A stretch of DNA of 64,000 bases from an uncultured Granulosicoccaceae bacterium (GTDB lineage: Bacteria > Pseudomonadota > Gammaproteobacteria > Granulosicoccales > Granulosicoccaceae), in NCBI GenBank assembly GCA_938007995.1, contig CALLLW010000024.1:1-64000 (forward strand). The letters are read 5' to 3'. The translations under genes were made by a program, and so were the position numbers. Below the pieces are notes generated by a model that ran no database searches, was not told the origin of the DNA, and was given only the letters and a program-made list of their open reading frames with translations. Of the stretch, positions 53,482 through 61,758 are shown piece after piece (the first letter of the stretch is position 1; every line of letters starts with the position of its first letter).

Positions 53482-54267
53482 ATGGACCAACAAGCACACG
53501 CCCCTGACACTCAGACAGTCACCTCGGTAAAGCACTGGAACGACAAATTGTTTTCGTTCCGGGTGACGCGGCCTGCCAGCCTGCGTTTCCGCTCCGGAGA
53601 GTTTACAATGATCGGGCTGCCGGACAACACTGCCAAGCCGCTTAAACGCGCTTACTCGATCGCCAGTCCGTCATGGGACGATGAACTCGAGTTCTACTCT
53701 ATTAAAGTGCAGGACGGCCCGCTGACCTCAAAACTGCAGAATGTTAAGGTGGGTGATCGGATTATTGTGCAACCAAAGCCGGTGGGCACACTGGTGCTGG
53801 ATGCACTGCTGCCTGGCAGGCGATTGTATCTGTTTGCGACCGGCACCGGCGTTGCCCCATTTGCTTCTCTTATTCGCGACCCGGAGCTGTACGAGCGTTT
53901 CGACGAAATTGTGCTGACCCACACCTGCCGACAGATCGAAGAACTCGGATACAGCCAGCAGCTGATCAAAAGCCTGCCCGATGATCCACTGATCGGTGAG
54001 CTCGCCAACTCAAAAGTGCGCTACTACCCAACAATTACGCAGGAAGAGTTTACTCCGCAAGGACGAATTACCCAATTGATTGAAAGCGGTCAGCTTTTTA
54101 AGGATCTCGGCGTAGAGCCGCTCGACGCCAACACCGATCGCGTTATGATCTGCGGCTCCATGGGCCTGAATAAAGATATGAAAGCGATCTGCGAAAGTCA
54201 CGGTCTGACAGAAGGCTCAAACAGCCGTCCGGGTACTTTTGTGATGGAAAAAGCGTTTGTAGGCTGA
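53482..54267 (+). CDS. fpr: Ferredoxin--NADP reductase
   Basis: A 261-residue flavoprotein passing electrons between NADPH and ferredoxin or flavodoxin. The FAD site is RAYSIASPSWDDELEFYSIKV, and the NADP site is LFATGTGVAPFASLI with MICGSMGLNKDM near residue 225. It ends with the short aromatic-poor GTFVMEKAFVG tail typical of bacterial Fpr. Start ATG 53482 lacks a strong ribosome site. The next gene is the selenoprotein candidate 110 bases downstream. Confidence 0.93.
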   Translation: MDQQAHAPDTQTVTSVKHWNDKLFSFRVTRPASLRFRSGEFTMIGLPDNTAKPLKRAYSIASPSWDDELEFYSIKVQDGPLTSKLQNVKVGDRIIVQPKPVGTLVLDALLPGRRLYLFATGTGVAPFASLIRDPELYERFDEIVLTHTCRQIEELGYSQQLIKSLPDDPLIGELANSKVRYYPTITQEEFTPQGRITQLIESGQLFKDLGVEPLDANTDRVMICGSMGLNKDMKAICESHGLTEGSNSRPGTFVMEKAFVG

Positions 54268-54377
54268 GAACCGGCAAGCAGGACTTACTCCAGACTGGAA
54301 CTAATAATTCAACGGCAGGTCCTTAATTCTGTTGTTTTAAAGTAATTTCTCTATCGATTTACGTCAAGGACATCCCA

Positions 54378-54782
54378 ATGAAAAGACGCCAATTTCTGGC
54401 ACTTTCCACTTTGGTGCTGGCCAGCTCGCCCTCCTGGGCCGCCGCCGGTAAGAAAGTGGACTTCACTCCCGAGGCTTACCAGAAAGCCCTCGAAAGTGGT
54501 GAGCCATTCCTGCTCGATTTTTCCGCCAGCTGGTGACCCGTCTGTCGATCTCAAGAGCGCACCGTGAGTGCACTAATAGACAGCAACGACAGCTATAAAG
54601 AAGTCACCGTCATGCGTGTTGACTGGGACGAGTACCGGGGTACACCGTTTAGCAAAGAACTGAATATTCGCCGGCAATCGACATTGGTCATGTTTAAGGA
54701 AGGTGAAGAAATAGGCCGTCTGATTGCACAGACCAGTTCAAACGCCATTGAAGAGTTGTTTATTGCAGCAACTTCCAGCTAA
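54378..54782 (+). CDS. Thioredoxin-like protein, putative selenoprotein (TGA at residue 53)
   Basis: One frame of 134 codons plus stop runs from ATG 54378 (AAGGA seven bases upstream) to TAA 54782 and is interrupted only by TGA at 54534-54536. Residues 1-23 are an export signal with a twin-Arg-like start (MKRRQFLALSTLVLA...). The thioredoxin active site reads FSASW-[TGA]-PVC: TGA takes the place of the first Cys of WCxxC, giving UxxC if read as selenocysteine. After it the frame stays thioredoxin-like (MRVDWDEYRGTPFSKELNIRR, QSTLVMFKEGEEIGR). A SECIS-like hairpin follows the TGA. The alternative is a single-base nonsense mutation of TGC. Usual cis-Pro position has Ser, as in related export-type thioredoxins. 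Confidence 0.78.
54534..54588 (+). promoter_or_regulatory. SECIS-like element after in-frame TGA
   Basis: The TGA at 54534-54536 is followed after 20 bases by GCGCAC (54557-54562), loop CGTGA (54563-54567) and GTGCAC (54568-54573). This forms a short apical stem with one C-A mismatch and a G in the second loop position. An outer pairing CTGTC (54542-54546) / GACAG (54579-54583) closes it. Spacing and loop G fit what is known of bacterial SECIS elements read by SelB. Confidence 0.6.
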
Positions 54783-54807
54783 ACGCAGCTGACCTGACTC
54801 AACAATA

Positions 54808-54837
54808 GAAAACGGGATCTCACTGATCCCGTTTTTC
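54808..54837 (+). terminator. Rho-independent terminator after the thioredoxin-like gene
   Basis: AAAACGGGATC (54809-54819) and GATCCCGTTTT (54825-54835) pair perfectly with a 5-base loop; the right arm runs into TTTTT. A strong terminator 26 bases after the TAA, supporting the idea that transcription is meant to reach the end of the long frame. Confidence 0.9.
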
Positions 54838-54890
54838 GTTTGTACGATTGTTAACAACGAAAACAACCAGAACACGTCACTGGCCGGCTC

Positions 54891-55751
54891 TTACTTCGCC
54901 GGTGGCATTTCGTCGTGCTGCGGTATCTGATCTGTGATGTCAAACCAGTCTGCTTTTGATCCAACAAATATATTAGCCTTCGGCTGAATTCCCGGATCAT
55001 CATCGAGCGCACCTGCCGGAATATTAATCAGCGGTGCGTTGTCTGCTTTTCTTGGCACAGATGATCCGCACTTTCTACAAAAGCTGTTACCGAATCGATC
55101 TGCCTCGGGCAGATCAAACACAACCACCTGCTCCTCACCGGCGACCCATTCAAAATCATCCGGTGCAACAAAAATGTTGCTTGCATGAGCCGCGCCCTTC
55201 ACTTTTCTGCAGCGCGTACAGTGACACTGCATCATCAGCTTTGCACTGCCGGTGGTGAATTTGAACGCTACATCACCGCACAAACAACTTCCACCGACAT
55301 GCTCATCATACCGGTTACTGCGGTCTTCCTGCTCAATAGTCGCTAATCCCTGATCCTCAGCCACCGAATCGTAGGTATCTAGCTGTGGCAGCTGATCAGT
55401 AATGCTGTGCCAACTTGCTTTGGAGCTTGCAAATATGTGCTTCTCGGGACAGATACCGGTATCGTCTTCCAGGCCACCGGCAGGCACAAAATTATACTCA
55501 GCGCCTTCTATCTGCTCCGGCAGCACAGAGCCACATCGATTGCAAAAACAACGGAAAAATCCTGCCGATGACTCATAGTTGGCAATCAACTCTTTTCCCT
55601 GCACAAATTCAACCTGCCTGGTTCTTACATAACTGCCGAACATCGCTCCATGAATTTTGCGGCACATAGAGCAGTGGCAGTGAGTGAAGTTTTCCAACGG
55701 TTCAGCTATCTGGTAGCTAATACCACCGCACAAACAGGATCCTTTCAGCAT
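54891..55751 (-). CDS. Two-domain GFA (formaldehyde-activating-like) zinc protein
   Basis: A 286-residue protein made of two tandem GFA/CENP-V-type domains. Domain 1 shows GSCLCGGISYQI, CHCSMCRKIHG and FCNRCGS; domain 2 shows GSCLCGDVAFKF, CHCTRCRKVKG and FCRKCGS. Each carries the full set of zinc cysteines. Single-domain GFA proteins are the norm, so this is an internal duplication. The catalytic role of most members is unproven; glutathione-S-hydroxymethyl formation is the textbook activity for one member only. The domains end alike (SITDQLPQ and DITDQIPQ). Confidence 0.88.
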   Translation of the reverse strand: MLKGSCLCGGISYQIAEPLENFTHCHCSMCRKIHGAMFGSYVRTRQVEFVQGKELIANYESSAGFFRCFCNRCGSVLPEQIEGAEYNFVPAGGLEDDTGICPEKHIFASSKASWHSITDQLPQLDTYDSVAEDQGLATIEQEDRSNRYDEHVGGSCLCGDVAFKFTTGSAKLMMQCHCTRCRKVKGAAHASNIFVAPDDFEWVAGEEQVVVFDLPEADRFGNSFCRKCGSSVPRKADNAPLINIPAGALDDDPGIQPKANIFVGSKADWFDITDQIPQHDEMPPAK

Positions 55752-55874
55752 AACAGGCCTCGTATTTTCAAAGTACCAGTGAATCGCGTCGCCTCATCAT
55801 AAAACAGCCAGAGTGAGCAAGCCATGCATGTTTTTCTGACGTACAATCCGGCTTTGCCCAACCGAGCAGTAACT

Positions 55875-56096
55875 ATGCGCACAGTGCTATTGAACAAAGA
55901 ACCGGTAGAGCTCTTTAAGTTACTGAAGTTTGAGGGCCTGGCGGAGAGTGGTGGTGCCGCCAAGCAGCTGATCGAGCAGGAGTTGGTCTACGTCAACGGT
56001 GCGGTTGAAACCCGTAAACGTAAAAAGATTATTGCCGGTGATGTGATTAAAATCGGTGATGAAGAATTCACCACCGCTTTAGACAAAAGGGATTAG
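55875..56096 (+). CDS. Small S4-domain RNA-binding protein
   Basis: A 73-residue S4 domain, YbcJ-like: EPVELFKLLKFEGLAESGGAAKQLIEQELVYVNGAVETRKRKKI holds the characteristic helix pair and VNG turn. ATG 55875 is preferred over the upstream ATG at 55824 because the domain begins there. The stop overlaps the stop of the convergent GspE-like gene by four bases. Confidence 0.85.
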   Translation: MRTVLLNKEPVELFKLLKFEGLAESGGAAKQLIEQELVYVNGAVETRKRKKIIAGDVIKIGDEEFTTALDKRD

Positions 56097-57925
56097 TAAT
56101 CCATTGGTGGCGGTGCTACTCGCAGTATCTCTTCCATTGTGGTTACACCCGCTGCCACCTTACGTGCACCACTTACCCTGAGTGGTTCCATACCATCTTT
56201 AACTGCCTGCTCCCGCAGCAGACCGATATCGCAGTCCGGTGTGATCATCTTCTTCACACCGTAAGTCATCTGCATAATTTCATACAGACCTATTCTGCCT
56301 TTATAACCGGTATCACGGCACGATTCACAACCTCCTTTTTCATGCACCAGATCAGGCGACTGGATAGCGCATGGTGTTACCAACGCATGCCAGTCTTCGA
56401 TGTTAACCTGTGTTGTCCGCGCACACTCGGGACACAATGTACGAACCAGCCGCTGCGCGATCACGCCAATCAGTGTATTGCGCAAAAGGTAATACGGTAT
56501 ACCCAGCTCCAGTAGTCTGGTAATTGCAGCAGGGGCATCGTTGGTATGCAATGTACTGATAACCAGATGCCCGGTCAGTGCCGCCTGAATTGCCATCTGT
56601 GCAGTTTCTACATCACGTATCTCACCGATCATGATGATATCCGGATCCTGCCGCAATAAGGTTCTAACGCCAGTAGCAAAATCCAGATCAATATTTGACT
56701 GCACCTGCATCTGATTGAACGCAGGAACAATTAATTCAATAGGATCTTCAACCGTACAGAGATTGACCTGCGGCGTGGCAAGCTCCTGCAGACTGGTATA
56801 AAGCGTAGTGGTTTTACCGGAACCGGTCGGACCGGTCACCAGAATAATGCCATGCGGTCTGGCCAGCATATCTTCCCAGATTTGCTGCTCGTCACTGGTA
56901 AAGCCAAGATCAACCGGCTTCTTCACCAACACGTCCGGATCAAAAACACGCATCACAAGCTTTTCACCAAACGCCGTTGGCATGGTGGATAAACGAAGTT
57001 CTACTTCACGCCCCTCTTCATTTCGGGTTTTAAGTCTGCCGTCCTGCGGTCGGCGCTTCTCGGCAACATCCATTCGACCCAGAATCTTTATGCGACTGGT
57101 AATTGCAGCCATGACTGTTGCCGGTACTTCATAAACATGGTGCAACACCCCATCGATTCGAAACCGCACCGAGCTATTCTCACGGCCGGGCTCAAGATGA
57201 ATATCACTGGCCCGCTGTTCAAATGCGTATTGCAGTAACCAGTCGACAATGTTAACTACATGTTGATCATCAACATCAAGCTTGCCACTGCGGCCAAGCT
57301 CCATCATCTGTTCGAGGTTCTGCACTCCACTGCCGGGCGCCTGAGCATTCTGTTCTTTCTTGGCACCCAGAACTGACTTGGATACCGTGTAAAATTCGTG
57401 CAGATAGCGTGTGATATCCGTGGCCGGCACCAGCACTTTAACAATATCTTTTTGCAGCACCCTGGAAAGCTCATAATCCCAGCTTTCATCAAACGGTTCA
57501 CTGGTACCAATCACCACACTGGTGGGCGTTACCTCAAGCGCGATGATATTAAAACGCTTGGCATAGGCGACTGACATTACCGCTGTCACTGCCTGTACAT
57601 CAGTGTTAAGCGGATCAATTTTTCTAACCGGCACACCAGTTTTTCGTGATAACCACTCAACCAACACATTGATGGTCAGCTTACTACCCGGCTGTAGCTG
57701 ATTATCCCATCCGCTGTCGGCAATAACCTGTAGCGCACCTTTGCCGCCATCCACCGCGTTGGTGCGCACACTGGTGAGAATCTGATGATTTTCGTGCGAT
57801 ATCAGACCATCTGTCAGCAAGCCATCCAGAATCGGCGCAAGCAGCAGCTTGCCGGTTGCCGGATCAGCGAACCCGGGACCGGGAGCCGGGTTATCATCAA
57901 TAAACAGCGCACTGTTTGCACTCAT
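56093..57925 (-). CDS. GspE/PilB-family secretion or pilus ATPase
   Basis: A 610-residue ATPase with an N-terminal MshEN-like domain (about residues 60-200), then the motor: Walker A GPTGSGKTTTLY, Asp-box EDPIE, Walker B DPDIIMIGEIRD and the His box STLHTNDAPAAITRLLE. A C-terminal zinc motif is CPEC...CESC. Powers type II secretion or type IV pilus assembly. No other pilus or secretion gene is beside it; orphan GspE-like ATPases are frequent. Confidence 0.9.
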   Translation of the reverse strand: MSANSALFIDDNPAPGPGFADPATGKLLLAPILDGLLTDGLISHENHQILTSVRTNAVDGGKGALQVIADSGWDNQLQPGSKLTINVLVEWLSRKTGVPVRKIDPLNTDVQAVTAVMSVAYAKRFNIIALEVTPTSVVIGTSEPFDESWDYELSRVLQKDIVKVLVPATDITRYLHEFYTVSKSVLGAKKEQNAQAPGSGVQNLEQMMELGRSGKLDVDDQHVVNIVDWLLQYAFEQRASDIHLEPGRENSSVRFRIDGVLHHVYEVPATVMAAITSRIKILGRMDVAEKRRPQDGRLKTRNEEGREVELRLSTMPTAFGEKLVMRVFDPDVLVKKPVDLGFTSDEQQIWEDMLARPHGIILVTGPTGSGKTTTLYTSLQELATPQVNLCTVEDPIELIVPAFNQMQVQSNIDLDFATGVRTLLRQDPDIIMIGEIRDVETAQMAIQAALTGHLVISTLHTNDAPAAITRLLELGIPYYLLRNTLIGVIAQRLVRTLCPECARTTQVNIEDWHALVTPCAIQSPDLVHEKGGCESCRDTGYKGRIGLYEIMQMTYGVKKMITPDCDIGLLREQAVKDGMEPLRVSGARKVAAGVTTMEEILRVAPPPMDY

Positions 57926-57979
57926 TTGTCACTCTGCCTGGTATAAAAACTAAAACCCAACGACAAATACCCAACACGT

Positions 57980-58066
57980 GACTGACAAAAGGCAAACCAT
58001 TGTCAGTCCTACGTCAGGGATTCTGCCAACACCGTCACTTTTCCAAAGCGGAAAACGGATTTTTCC
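57980..58066. promoter_or_regulatory. Dyads in the divergent promoter region
   Basis: GACTGACA (57980-57987) and TGTCAGTC (58001-58008) are inverted copies. Beyond them TTTTCC (58039-58044), GGAAAA (58050-58055) and TTTTCC (58061-58066) alternate with 5-base spacers, an 11-bp period close to one helix turn. Lies between the divergent GspE-like and arsC-like genes. Confidence 0.5.
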
Positions 58067-58153
58067 AACGATGCCTTTGCTTTGGTTGCACAGACCACAC
58101 CGGTGTTACAATCGATTTTTTTAACCCGATCCGATCAAACTCTCGATAAATCT

Positions 58154-58513
58154 ATGGCAGACACGGCGACGATCTACCACAACCCACGCTGCTCCAAAAG
58201 CCGGGCTGCGCTGGAGTATCTTCAGCAAAGTGGATTACAGGTTGAAACAATTGAATATCTCAAACAACCACCAGACAAACCAACACTGCTTGAAATTCTG
58301 AGTGAACTGCAGTTGCAGCCGCGAGAACTTATGCGGCGCAGTGATAAAATTTATAAAGACTTAAATCTCAATGACTCTGCCCTGACAGATGATCAGCTGC
58401 TCGACGCCATGGTCGAAAATCCTGTACTGATAGAGAGACCGATTGTCAGGCTCAATGGCGAAGCCGCTATCGGCAGACCACTGGACAACATCATTGATCT
58501 GCTGGATGAGTAA
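58154..58513 (+). CDS. arsC: ArsC-family glutaredoxin-type arsenate reductase
   Basis: A 119-residue protein with TIYHNPRCSKSRAALEYL: active Cys about residue 13, with Arg and downstream Arg residues (PRELMRRSD; LIERPIVRLNGEAAIGRP) as in ArsC. Uses glutathione and glutaredoxin to reduce arsenate; the fold is shared with Spx and YffB so other substrates are possible. ATG 58154 chosen because it starts at the conserved ADTATIYHNPRC. No arsB/arsR nearby. Confidence 0.87.
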   Translation: MADTATIYHNPRCSKSRAALEYLQQSGLQVETIEYLKQPPDKPTLLEILSELQLQPRELMRRSDKIYKDLNLNDSALTDDQLLDAMVENPVLIERPIVRLNGEAAIGRPLDNIIDLLDE

Positions 58514-58519
58514 CATCAA

Positions 58520-59104
58520 ATGAATTCAATCGTCGTTCTCTACTACAGCCGCGACGGCAGCACTCGTCGAATGGCCAATCAGATTGGCCGGGGTATTGCC
58601 ATGGTTGATGGATGCGAAGCACTAATACGAACAGTCGCCGACATCCCCCGCGCTGACGGACAACCCCCTGCCTCTGAAACAGACGCGCCCATCATCAGCA
58701 AAGATGAACTGCGATCCGCAAGCGGGCTTATCGTTGGCAGCCCGACGCGCTTCGGCAATATGGCAGCACCATTGAAACACTTTTTTGATTCCACATCAGA
58801 TATCTGGCTTGCCGGTGAGTTAGCAGATAAACCCGCTGCAGTATTTACCTCTTCATCAACTATGCACGGCGGTCAGGAGAGCACGTTGTTCACCATGATG
58901 CTACCACTGCTGCACCACGGCATGATTATGGTTGGCATTCCCTATACACAGGCCTCGCTCAGTAAAGCAGAACACGGCGGCACACCGTACGGCGCAAGCC
59001 ATGTTGCCGGTGAAAGCAATACCACTATGCTTGAACAACATGAAAAAAAATTGTGTACCGAACTTGGCAGAAGAGTCGCTTCAATTGCGGTGAAACTCTC
59101 ATGA
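58520..59104 (+). CDS. WrbA-like NAD(P)H:quinone oxidoreductase (flavodoxin fold)
   Basis: A 194-residue FMN protein: IVVLYYSRDGSTRRMANQIGRGI is the phosphate-binding loop, and GSPTRFGNMAAPLKHFFD and FTSSSTMHGGQESTL are the isoalloxazine-site loops of the WrbA family. Two-electron quinone reduction protects against oxidative stress. Seven bases after arsC; probably one operon with arsC and the two following genes (overlap with the next by 4 bp, ATGA). Confidence 0.9.
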   Translation: MNSIVVLYYSRDGSTRRMANQIGRGIAMVDGCEALIRTVADIPRADGQPPASETDAPIISKDELRSASGLIVGSPTRFGNMAAPLKHFFDSTSDIWLAGELADKPAAVFTSSSTMHGGQESTLFTMMLPLLHHGMIMVGIPYTQASLSKAEHGGTPYGASHVAGESNTTMLEQHEKKLCTELGRRVASIAVKLS

Positions 59105-59475
59105 CTAATACCCAACGCGTCTCTGTGACAAGAATACTGGCATTGATTGGCTACTTCGGCATCATGGCATTCCTGATGTTATGGATTATAAAAATCTCAC
59201 CGCCACAAGTACCAAAGAGTATTGCATTGGCTATTGGCTTGTTGCCATTGCTGATTCCACTGCGTGGCATGCTGCACGGTCGTGTTTATACTCACTCGTG
59301 GGTGGGATTTCTGGCACTGCCCTACTTTGCCTTCGGCGTTGATGCGGCCATACACCGAACTGAAAAACCCTGGCTTGGAATAGTGTTGATCGTGCTCAGC
59401 GCGATTTGGTTTTTCGCCAGCGCCTATTACGCCAAGTACAAAAAAATTGCGACACAAGACACTCCAACTGAATGA
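59101..59475 (+). CDS. DUF2069 membrane protein
   Basis: A 124-residue protein with four hydrophobic segments: LALIGYFGIMAFLMLWII, ALAIGLLPLLIPL, WVGFLALPYFAFGV and IVLIVLSAIWFFASAY. Matches the DUF2069 family, common after wrbA in gammaproteobacteria; no function known. Overlaps wrbA-like gene and next gene by 4 bases each. Confidence 0.85.
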   Translation: MTNTQRVSVTRILALIGYFGIMAFLMLWIIKISPPQVPKSIALAIGLLPLLIPLRGMLHGRVYTHSWVGFLALPYFAFGVDAAIHRTEKPWLGIVLIVLSAIWFFASAYYAKYKKIATQDTPTE

Positions 59476-60347
59476 CTGGCAGTATTACAAAAAAAGTACT
59501 CATCACCGGAGCCAGTGGCTACCTTGCACAAGCCCTGATACCAATTGCAGCAAAACAGGCCACAGTGATTGGTGTCGCACGAAGTATCGAGGCGGTACAT
59601 CCTGATGCCACAGCAATATCACTGGACCTGACTGACCGCGCCGCTGTATTCGATTTGCTAAACAACGTACAGCCCGACGCCATCATCCACTGCGCCGCAT
59701 GTAATCCCGGTGGCAGTGATGCAGATATGATTGCGGTCAATGAAAGCGGCACTTGCACTATCGCGAAAGCAGCAAGTGAAATGAACTGCCGACTTGTGTC
59801 TGTATCATCCGATACGGTTTTCAGTGGAACGCAGGCACCCTACGCAGACAACGCGCCTGCGTCACCACTGGCTGACAACACCTATGCGGTCAGCAAAGCA
59901 AACGGTGAGGCATTGATTACCGCTCGCATGCCATCGGCCGCCATTGTGCGCACCTCGCTTATCTACGGAACCGACCAGATTGACCGTGGCACTGCTGGCT
60001 TTATTGATCGCCTTAAAGCTGGTGAAACACTCAAACTGTTTAACGATGTTATTCGTCAGCCAGTAGAACGACGAGCTCTGTCCACTGGACTGTGCAAGCT
60101 CGCTCTCGATCAAACCAATCAGTCCGGCTTTATTAACATAATGGGCAATGAAGCCATGAGTCGATACACATTTGGTGTTCGTATGCTCGACTACTGGGGC
60201 ATTGAATACAGCAATCAACTGGAGTCTGTCAGCGGAGAAGGGATCAAGGGCCTGCCGATTGATCTTCGAGTGATCATGAACCGAACGATGGAACTGGAAA
60301 TACCCACTCCGGGAGTATCAGCGGTGCTGCAGTCCGCTGCTCGATAA
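59472..60347 (+). CDS. NAD(P)-dependent epimerase/reductase, RmlD-like SDR
   Basis: A 291-residue extended short-chain dehydrogenase: cofactor loop VLITGASGYLAQALIPIA, DAIIHCAACNPGGSD, active-site YAVSKANGE (Tyr-x-x-x-Lys) and substrate region RTSLIYG. Closest in layout to dTDP-4-dehydrorhamnose reductase. Last gene of the arsC-wrbA-DUF2069 set; no rhamnose or cell-surface sugar genes adjacent, so substrate unknown. Confidence 0.86.
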   Translation: MTGSITKKVLITGASGYLAQALIPIAAKQATVIGVARSIEAVHPDATAISLDLTDRAAVFDLLNNVQPDAIIHCAACNPGGSDADMIAVNESGTCTIAKAASEMNCRLVSVSSDTVFSGTQAPYADNAPASPLADNTYAVSKANGEALITARMPSAAIVRTSLIYGTDQIDRGTAGFIDRLKAGETLKLFNDVIRQPVERRALSTGLCKLALDQTNQSGFINIMGNEAMSRYTFGVRMLDYWGIEYSNQLESVSGEGIKGLPIDLRVIMNRTMELEIPTPGVSAVLQSAAR

Positions 60348-60369
60348 GCACCAACGGTTCATATATCCA

Positions 60370-61689
60370 TTAACTTATAAAGTGAACAGATGAGAATTCA
60401 CTTCGATACTCACGTACTTCATCAGCAAGCGATCCAGGAGCATCTGTAGCTAGCGATTGTGCGATTAACCGAGCCAGTTGTTTTGTATGATTTGTGTTCA
60501 CTCCCCAACGAACCAACTCCGGTGTACCGATGCGTATGCCGTTAAGATCCCCTTCCACTGTATCAATAGGCAATCCGATACCACAGGCAAGAAAGCCGGA
60601 TTTGCGCATCGCTTTCGATGCAGCCTGACCACCGCCATAGACTTTGGCTTCAACCGCAAACTGGTGTGATTCAGTAAATGCTCGTTGCTTGCCGTAAACG
60701 GGCACGCCAAGCTGATCCAGTTCAGTGGCAAGGCTTTTGGCAACATCAATCATCGCTGTTGCGTAATCCTGCCCGTGTACCTTCCAGTCAAGCATTGTGA
60801 TAGCCAGTGCTGCTGATTTTGCGGCATCGAAATTTGCTGTCATACCTGGAAATGCAATCTTATCGAGTTGCTCGGCAATATCCGCTTTGTTAGTCACAAT
60901 CAGACCACCGGCAGGCCCTGCCAGGCTTTTGTAGGTACTCATGGTCATCACATGCGCACCTTCCTCAAGCGGATTCGGCCATGCATTGCCGGCTATGATT
61001 CCACACTGATGTGCCGCATCAAAAATGACTGTGGCACCGACCTGATCCGCAATCTCGCGAACCCTGGCAACCGGGTGAGGAAACAGATTCAAACTGCCAC
61101 CGATGGTAATGACTTTGGGCTTAGCTTTGATTGTAAGCTCGCGCAGCTTATCAATATCAACGGTAAAGCCATCAGCGTTCACCGGTGCTTCGATTATCTG
61201 TAAGCCGTATAAGCCGGCACAACCTTCATTGTGATGTGTGACGTGCCCGCCTATAGATGCTGGTGGTGCAATAATGACATCACCGGGTTTGCAGGTAGCC
61301 ATAAACGCATACAGATTTGCCATTGCCCCTGAAGCCACTCTGATTTCGGCATACGGAGCTGCAAATACTTCTGCACACAGCTCGGCACAGATCACTTCTA
61401 TCTCTTCAATCGCCTCAAGCCCGGTTTCGTATTTATCACCGGGGTACCCAAGTGATGGTCGTGAACCCAACCCTGCCGCCAGTGCCGCTTCGGCTTTCGG
61501 GTTCATGACGTTGGTTGCAGGATTCAAATTAAAGCAGTGCTGTTCGTGAATAGTTCTGTTATCAGCAATCAGTTTTTCAATGCGCTGTCGCGTAACCTCA
61601 GCACTGGAGCCTGCTGTAGATACAGCTAACGACTGTACGTATTGCTCGCAGCTGGATGGAACCCAGGCACGTTTTTTCAGGGCAGTCAT
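60370..61689 (-). CDS. Divergent serine hydroxymethyltransferase-family PLP enzyme
   Basis: A 439-residue fold-type I PLP enzyme related to SHMT: NLNPATNVMNPKAEAALAAGLGSRPSLGYPGDKYETGLEAIEEIE, ASGAMANLYAFMA, IFDAAHQCGIIAG and PLP-Lys in MSTYKSLAGPAGG. The usual TTTHKTLRGPRGG is altered: His before the Lys is Tyr, and the later Arg is Ala. Canonical SHMT is therefore doubtful; an alpha-methylserine hydroxymethyltransferase- or aldolase-like role is possible. ATG 61689 has GGAGAT upstream. Linked in theme to the folate one-carbon genes. Confidence 0.85.
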   Translation of the reverse strand: MTALKKRAWVPSSCEQYVQSLAVSTAGSSAEVTRQRIEKLIADNRTIHEQHCFNLNPATNVMNPKAEAALAAGLGSRPSLGYPGDKYETGLEAIEEIEVICAELCAEVFAAPYAEIRVASGAMANLYAFMATCKPGDVIIAPPASIGGHVTHHNEGCAGLYGLQIIEAPVNADGFTVDIDKLRELTIKAKPKVITIGGSLNLFPHPVARVREIADQVGATVIFDAAHQCGIIAGNAWPNPLEEGAHVMTMSTYKSLAGPAGGLIVTNKADIAEQLDKIAFPGMTANFDAAKSAALAITMLDWKVHGQDYATAMIDVAKSLATELDQLGVPVYGKQRAFTESHQFAVEAKVYGGGQAASKAMRKSGFLACGIGLPIDTVEGDLNGIRIGTPELVRWGVNTNHTKQLARLIAQSLATDAPGSLADEVREYRSEFSSVHFIS

Positions 61690-61758
61690 TTTAATCTCCG
61701 GTAAGTGCGCCACGATCAACTGGCAGGGTGCAACACTGCGTTATCCGATCAAGTGCGT

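Noticed and set aside
54378-54536. A short 52-residue exported peptide ending at TGA, with a separate 72-residue gene at 54564-54782
   Set aside because: The two pieces join into one thioredoxin in the same frame, and the proposed second start (GTG at 54564) has no good ribosome site and begins in the middle of a thioredoxin helix.
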